From: Comamonas testosteroni
Lineage (GTDB): Bacteria > Pseudomonadota > Gammaproteobacteria > Burkholderiales > Burkholderiaceae_C
Length of the DNA: 64,000 nt
Assembly (NCBI RefSeq): GCF_030505195.1
Contig: NZ_CP129672.1
Location: forward strand, 5,738,501 to 5,802,500
Direction: 5' to 3'
In this document: positions 60,546-64,000 of the stretch, piece by piece
Layout of the letters: the number at the start of each line of letters is the position of its first letter
Position numbering within the stretch: the stretch's first letter is position 1
Made by a program: the position numbers and the translations under genes
Notes under the pieces: model-generated
What the model was told of the DNA's origin: nothing
The model's input: only the letters and a program-made list of their open reading frames with translations
The model's database searches: none

Positions 60546-61511
60546 GTGAACAAAAGACACATCCTCATCGCAGCGGCAGCGCTCTCGCTGGCATCTATCA
60601 GTTATGCGCAGTCCAGTGGAAAACCCGTGCGCATCATCACCTCATTCAGCGCAGGAGGTCCTGTCGATTTTGTTGCGCGTACCCTGGCCGATCAGCTAGG
60701 ACGCGAACTCAAGCGCCCAGTCATCGTGGAGAACAAGCCTGGTGCAAATGGTGCATTAGGCGCAATGGAGACCCTGCGAGGAGAAGCCGATGGGACATCT
60801 ATATGGATCACCAGTGTGGGGGCTGCAGCAATCAACCCGTCATTGCAGGAAAAGGCGCCCTACAACACACAGCGCGACTTTGCACCAGTTTCCCTAGTGG
60901 CAAACAACGTAGAAGTGTTGGTGGTCAGCTCTAAGGACCCCGCAAAGGATGCAGCGGAGTTCGTAAAAAATGCGAAGAGCATTAAGGAGTCAACACCCAT
61001 GGCTTCCTCAGGATCCGGCAGCATCCCTCACCTGGCTCTTATCCAGTTGGAAGAGTCCACAGGGGCGAAGTTCCTGCATGTCCCGTACAAAGGAATGGCG
61101 CCAGCGATGACCGACATCATGGGTGGACAGGTGAAAGGCGTTTTTGCGGACGTCGCGGCCATCATGCCCCACGTCCAAGGGGGACGTCTGAAAGCCATCG
61201 GGCTAGCAGCACAGAAGCGACATCCTTCGCTTCCAAACGTGAAAACGTTCGAAGAACAAGGTATCAAGGCTGTCGACACCAATAACTGGTATGCCTTGTT
61301 CGTGTCCGCAAAGACCTCTCCCGCCGTTGTCGAGCAACTGAACAAAGCGGTGCGTGCAGCGATCGCGAATCCAGATGTAAGTGCTAGGTTGTTGCAAGGG
61401 GGTGCAGAGCCGAAATCTTCTACTTCCCAGGAACTAGCCGCTCTGCTGAAGGCGGATACGGAAAAATGGGGCGCCATCATCAAGTCCCGCAACATCAAGG
61501 CAGATCAATGA
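60546..61511 (+). CDS. Bug-family tripartite tricarboxylate transporter receptor
   Basis: 321 residues from GTG 60546-60548, seven bases after AAGGAGA; the ATG at 60522 is upstream of that ribosome site and so not used. Signal peptide to SYAQ. VRIITSFSAGGPVDFVARTL, VIVENKPGANGALGAMETLR and HVPYKGMAPAMTDIMGGQVK are the family motifs. Stop overlaps the next start (ATGA). Confidence 0.9.
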   Translation: MNKRHILIAAAALSLASISYAQSSGKPVRIITSFSAGGPVDFVARTLADQLGRELKRPVIVENKPGANGALGAMETLRGEADGTSIWITSVGAAAINPSLQEKAPYNTQRDFAPVSLVANNVEVLVVSSKDPAKDAAEFVKNAKSIKESTPMASSGSGSIPHLALIQLEESTGAKFLHVPYKGMAPAMTDIMGGQVKGVFADVAAIMPHVQGGRLKAIGLAAQKRHPSLPNVKTFEEQGIKAVDTNNWYALFVSAKTSPAVVEQLNKAVRAAIANPDVSARLLQGGAEPKSSTSQELAALLKADTEKWGAIIKSRNIKADQ

Positions 61512-62035
61512 CGACCTCTCATATTCGCGTGCCCCTGGTGGTACCAGGCTCGAAACCTGAACTAGCTGAGGTAGAAGCGCGCATACAGTCCGAACGCGGC
61601 CGCATATCACTGCTGTATCAGGCATTGCTCAACAGCGCACCGATTGCTGCGGGATGGGAGGCTATGTTGACCGCCGTGCGCAATCGAACAGGGGTTGCGG
61701 CAGACCTGCGCGAGATGATCATTCTTCGAATTGCCGTTTTGAACGATGCAGCCTTCGAGTTCGACGCACATATCCCGCACGCACTCAAAGCCGGCTTTCC
61801 GCAGCACAAGATTGACGCGCTCAAAAGTACGACTCCAGAAGGAGTCTTCACTGAGCAAGAGTTGTTGCTACTGGAACTCACCGACCGCATGACACGCGAT
61901 GTCAAAGTGCCAGAAGAATTGATGGGGTGCATCAACGCACTCCACGATCCTCAGACAGTGGTTGAACTTGTGGCGACAGTAGCGGCCTACAACATGGTGT
62001 CTCGCTTCCTGGTGGCACTCAACATCTCGCATTGA
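61508..62035 (+). CDS. Carboxymuconolactone decarboxylase family protein
   Basis: 175 residues. Helical CMD core with LREMIILRIAVLNDAAFEFD, then AHIPHALKAGFPQHKID and a hydrophobic helix pair. It lacks the CxxC of AhpD-type peroxidase relatives (FEFDAH in that place), so a decarboxylase-like or other non-redox role is favoured. Translationally coupled to the receptor gene. Together with the LigI-like hydrolase it hints at lactone or pyrone chemistry. Confidence 0.85.
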   Translation: MTTSHIRVPLVVPGSKPELAEVEARIQSERGRISLLYQALLNSAPIAAGWEAMLTAVRNRTGVAADLREMIILRIAVLNDAAFEFDAHIPHALKAGFPQHKIDALKSTTPEGVFTEQELLLLELTDRMTRDVKVPEELMGCINALHDPQTVVELVATVAAYNMVSRFLVALNISH

Positions 62036-62227
62036 AGCACGCAAGCACCCTCAACCAGAGCGAGCAAGCCGTCGCAAGCTCGATCGCTGCTCCTTCAATG
62101 GGGTAGTGCTTGGAGCCCAGCCTGCCCCATGAGCTCGCTAATGGCCTAACACCATCGAGGTTCAAAGCTTGATGGTGTACCAATTGACGCCTAAGCGCTC
62201 CCCCTGCTCAACTCACCATTGCCCTGT

Positions 62228-63130
62228 ATGTCTGCCCTGACCTCCGACTCTGCTCTCCCTGTACGTACCTACCTGGAACACCCGACGGCACCAAAGTTGC
62301 GCCTGCCCCCACAGGCATGCGATAGCCATGTCCATGTTTTAGGACCTGTTGCCCGATTCCCCTACAACCCCCAGCGTCGGGCTACCCCAGTTGAGGCGCC
62401 TAAGGAGACGTTGTTTGCCTTGCATCGTCAAATGGGCATCGAACGTTGTGTCATCGTTCAGTCGATAACACACGGCACAGACAACCGGGTTGTCGAGGAT
62501 GCAATTGCTGCGGGAGAGGGGCGTTACCTCGGTGTTGCACTGGTTGATCCAGACATCCTCGACACCGAGCTTCAACGCCTCGCACAGGTGGGCTTTCGCG
62601 GCGTGCGCTTTAACTTCATGAGACATATCGACGGCGGGGTTACCGTCGACAAAGTCTTAGCGCTTACGCCACGCCTTGCAGCTGTGGGGATGCATTTGCA
62701 GGTGCATTTTGAAAGCGAACTGATTCATGAACTTGCCGAGCCCCTGCAACGCAGCCATGTACCGGTAGTGATTGATCATATGGGACGCGTAGACGCTACG
62801 CGTGGGGCTAGCCATGCTGATTTTCAAGCACTTCTCAAACTGCTAGACAATGGGAAGTTCTATGCAAAAGTAAGTGGAATTGACCGTATTGATGCCCATG
62901 CACCTCCGCAGCAACGCTACCGCAACGGAATAGCACTGGCACGCACACTTTTAGAGCGCTTTCCAGAGCGCTGTGTTTGGGGGACAGACTGGCCCCACCC
63001 CAATCACACACACATTCCCGACGATGGAATACTAGTTGATTCACTGTCTGAAATAGCTAACAACTCCAATCTTCTTGAACACCTACTTGTCAAGAATCCG
63101 CAGGCGCTTTATCGATTTCAGGCGCATTGA
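62228..63130 (+). CDS. Amidohydrolase 2 family, 2-pyrone-4,6-dicarboxylate hydrolase (LigI)-like
   Basis: 300 residues from ATG 62228-62230. ACDSHVHVLGP at the N-terminus gives the metal pair His-x-His; then GIERCVIVQSITHGTDNRVV, GFRGVRFNFMRHIDGG, PVVIDHMGRVD and the catalytic Asp in WGTDWPHPNHTH. The whole pattern mirrors LigI, which opens pyrone or lactone rings and does not strictly need metal. 4-Sulfomuconolactone hydrolase is an alternative. It closes the last catabolic unit. Confidence 0.87.
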   Translation: MSALTSDSALPVRTYLEHPTAPKLRLPPQACDSHVHVLGPVARFPYNPQRRATPVEAPKETLFALHRQMGIERCVIVQSITHGTDNRVVEDAIAAGEGRYLGVALVDPDILDTELQRLAQVGFRGVRFNFMRHIDGGVTVDKVLALTPRLAAVGMHLQVHFESELIHELAEPLQRSHVPVVIDHMGRVDATRGASHADFQALLKLLDNGKFYAKVSGIDRIDAHAPPQQRYRNGIALARTLLERFPERCVWGTDWPHPNHTHIPDDGILVDSLSEIANNSNLLEHLLVKNPQALYRFQAH

Positions 63131-63633
63131 GCACTCCTGGACGTGAGTTAGCTTTAAACCGCTCCAGCGTATCTTGGCGCGCTTTATTGGGAGGTTGCAT
63201 TTCCCGCTCTCACCTCTGGGCTCGGCGTTTTGGGGTCGGAGGCGAACCTTCACATTCGCTAAGGTCAACCTACTGATGCGGGTATGGCAACGCCATCACT
63301 CCGCATCTATCTACCGGGTCTTGGAGCGCGCTGACTGGTATCGATGCTTCAGCGCGCAGTGGCCTCGCTGTTTACATAGAACACCTGTATTGAGTTCTTC
63401 TGACTATGGTTGCCGACTCTCCAACGAGTTAGCCAGCTATCGCCGCCAAAAGTTTGCAAGAAATGGCCAGCCCTACTTCCCAACTCGCTAGACTCCCGTT
63501 GTTGAGCTGGCATGCAGGATCTACGACAATGCTGTGCCATCCGTTTCTGCTTCTTGCTTTCAAGCCCAAGACAGCTGCCAAGCAAGAGACGTTGCACATC
63601 AAGTGACCCGTTCTGTTCTTGCATTGGTCTTCC
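63131..63633. other. 503-bp gap without a supported gene
   Basis: Small frames on both strands show no domain, start signal or codon pattern to support them. No repeat noticed. Holds the promoter of the following LysR gene. Confidence 0.5.
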
Positions 63634-64000
63634 ATGAAGCTGCCCCCCCTCAATCCACTCAAAGTCTTTTACGTGGTGGCTCGCACAAAGAACTTGACCC
63701 GAGCGGCTCAGGAACTGCACATCAGCCAGTCAGCGGTGAGTAAACAACTGAATGTGCTCGAGAGCTATCTGGGCATTGAGTTGTTTCGGCGTGAGCGGCA
63801 TGGAATTGTGCTGACGCAGGCTGGGATACGGTTTGGCGATGAAATCTCTCCGGCACTCGACTTGATCGCAGCCTCGACAAAGGAAATTATGCGCAGCGGT
63901 GCTGACAATAAATTGCGTATACAAACGTACACGACATTTGCTGCCAAATGGCTAATTCCGCGCTTGTTCAGTTTCAATAAGCGCTATCCAGACATTGCAG
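63634..64000 (+). CDS. LysR-family regulator, GcvA-like (cut by the window end)
   Basis: 122 codons visible from ATG 63634-63636. HTH at 1-60: LNPLKVFYVVARTKNLTRAA, LHISQSAVSKQLNVLESYLG; then FRRERHGIVLTQAG and the start of the effector domain (LRIQTYTTFAAKWLIPRLFSF). The RIQTYTTFAAKWLIPRL segment is typical of the GcvA subgroup. Remainder lies beyond the window. Confidence 0.9.
   Translation, partial: MKLPPLNPLKVFYVVARTKNLTRAAQELHISQSAVSKQLNVLESYLGIELFRRERHGIVLTQAGIRFGDEISPALDLIAASTKEIMRSGADNKLRIQTYTTFAAKWLIPRLFSFNKRYPDIA

Noticed and set aside
63174-63720. Open frames before the last LysR gene
   Set aside because: No domain, poor starts, and overlapping frames on both strands without preference.
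1-64000. tRNA gene as ICE attachment site
   Set aside because: I saw no tRNA-like T-loop and acceptor stem pairing near the ICE edge or elsewhere; a covariance-model search would be decisive.

Overview
The window is about 60% GC with AT-richer islands. It looks like a Burkholderiales genome, most likely a Comamonadaceae relative such as Comamonas, Delftia or Acidovorax. The basis is six Bug-family (tripartite tricarboxylate) receptors, a Burkholderiales-style catabolic gene set, and a mating-pair-formation type G (ICEclc/PFGI-1-like) integrative and conjugative element (ICE). The taxonomic call is inference; no rRNA or tRNA gene was seen.

Region 1 (1-16,115, minus strand) is a nearly complete ICE type IV secretion operon. 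In order of transcription it encodes a PilL-like protein, a Pro/Ala-rich membrane-anchored protein, PFL_4693, PFL_4695, a 56-aa ORF, the TraD coupling protein, PFL_4697, a RAQPRD protein, PFL_4701, PFL_4702, a DUF3487 protein, PFL_4703, PFL_4704, PFL_4705, a lipoprotein, the TraC ATPase, PFL_4709, PFL_4710 and the start of PFL_4711. Most neighbours overlap by 1-4 bases (ATGA/GTGA). Region 2 (16,116-22,706) holds a regulatory gap with a perfect 32-bp palindrome and a terminator, a low-GC two-gene insert, and the plus-strand relaxase operon (a small gene, the MOBH-type TraI relaxase, and a Cys-rich protein with 33-bp-period repeats).

Region 3 (22,707-34,100) is a mosaic accessory zone and probably the edge of the ICE. 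It contains an XRE regulator, two unrecognised or divergent genes, two different tyrosine recombinases each with a dyad just upstream, an H-NS-like silencer, two damaged IS30 copies, an IS5/IS427-like element that truncates a membrane gene, an intact IS481-family element with 7-bp target duplications, an IS remnant and an amber-interrupted secreted-protein gene.

Region 4 (34,177-42,151) looks chromosomal. A LysR regulator faces an MFS transporter. A sensor kinase and an NtrC-type regulator sit directly upstream of a canonical sigma-54 promoter and palindromic upstream site that face a periplasmic protein with a duplicated domain; a DUF486 protein and a second MFS transporter follow.

Region 5 (42,225-64,000) is a catabolic island. 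A minus-strand unit (Bug receptor, enoyl-CoA hydratase, ADP-forming-type acyl-CoA synthetase, fused hydratase/3-hydroxyacyl-CoA dehydrogenase, Bug receptor, enol-lactonase-like hydrolase, second hydrolase, MmgE/PrpD) diverges from an IclR regulator across a pair of TTCCA-N5-TGGAA boxes. Two plus-strand units (a hydrolase lacking its nucleophile serine, three tandem Bug receptors and an EthD-like protein; then SDR, Bug, carboxymuconolactone-decarboxylase-like and LigI-like amidohydrolase) share an exact 14-bp motif upstream and flank a LysR gene. The logic is uptake of an acidic, possibly aromatic-derived, compound, ring or lactone opening, CoA activation and beta-oxidation. The substrate cannot be named from sequence. 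A LysR gene is cut by the right end.
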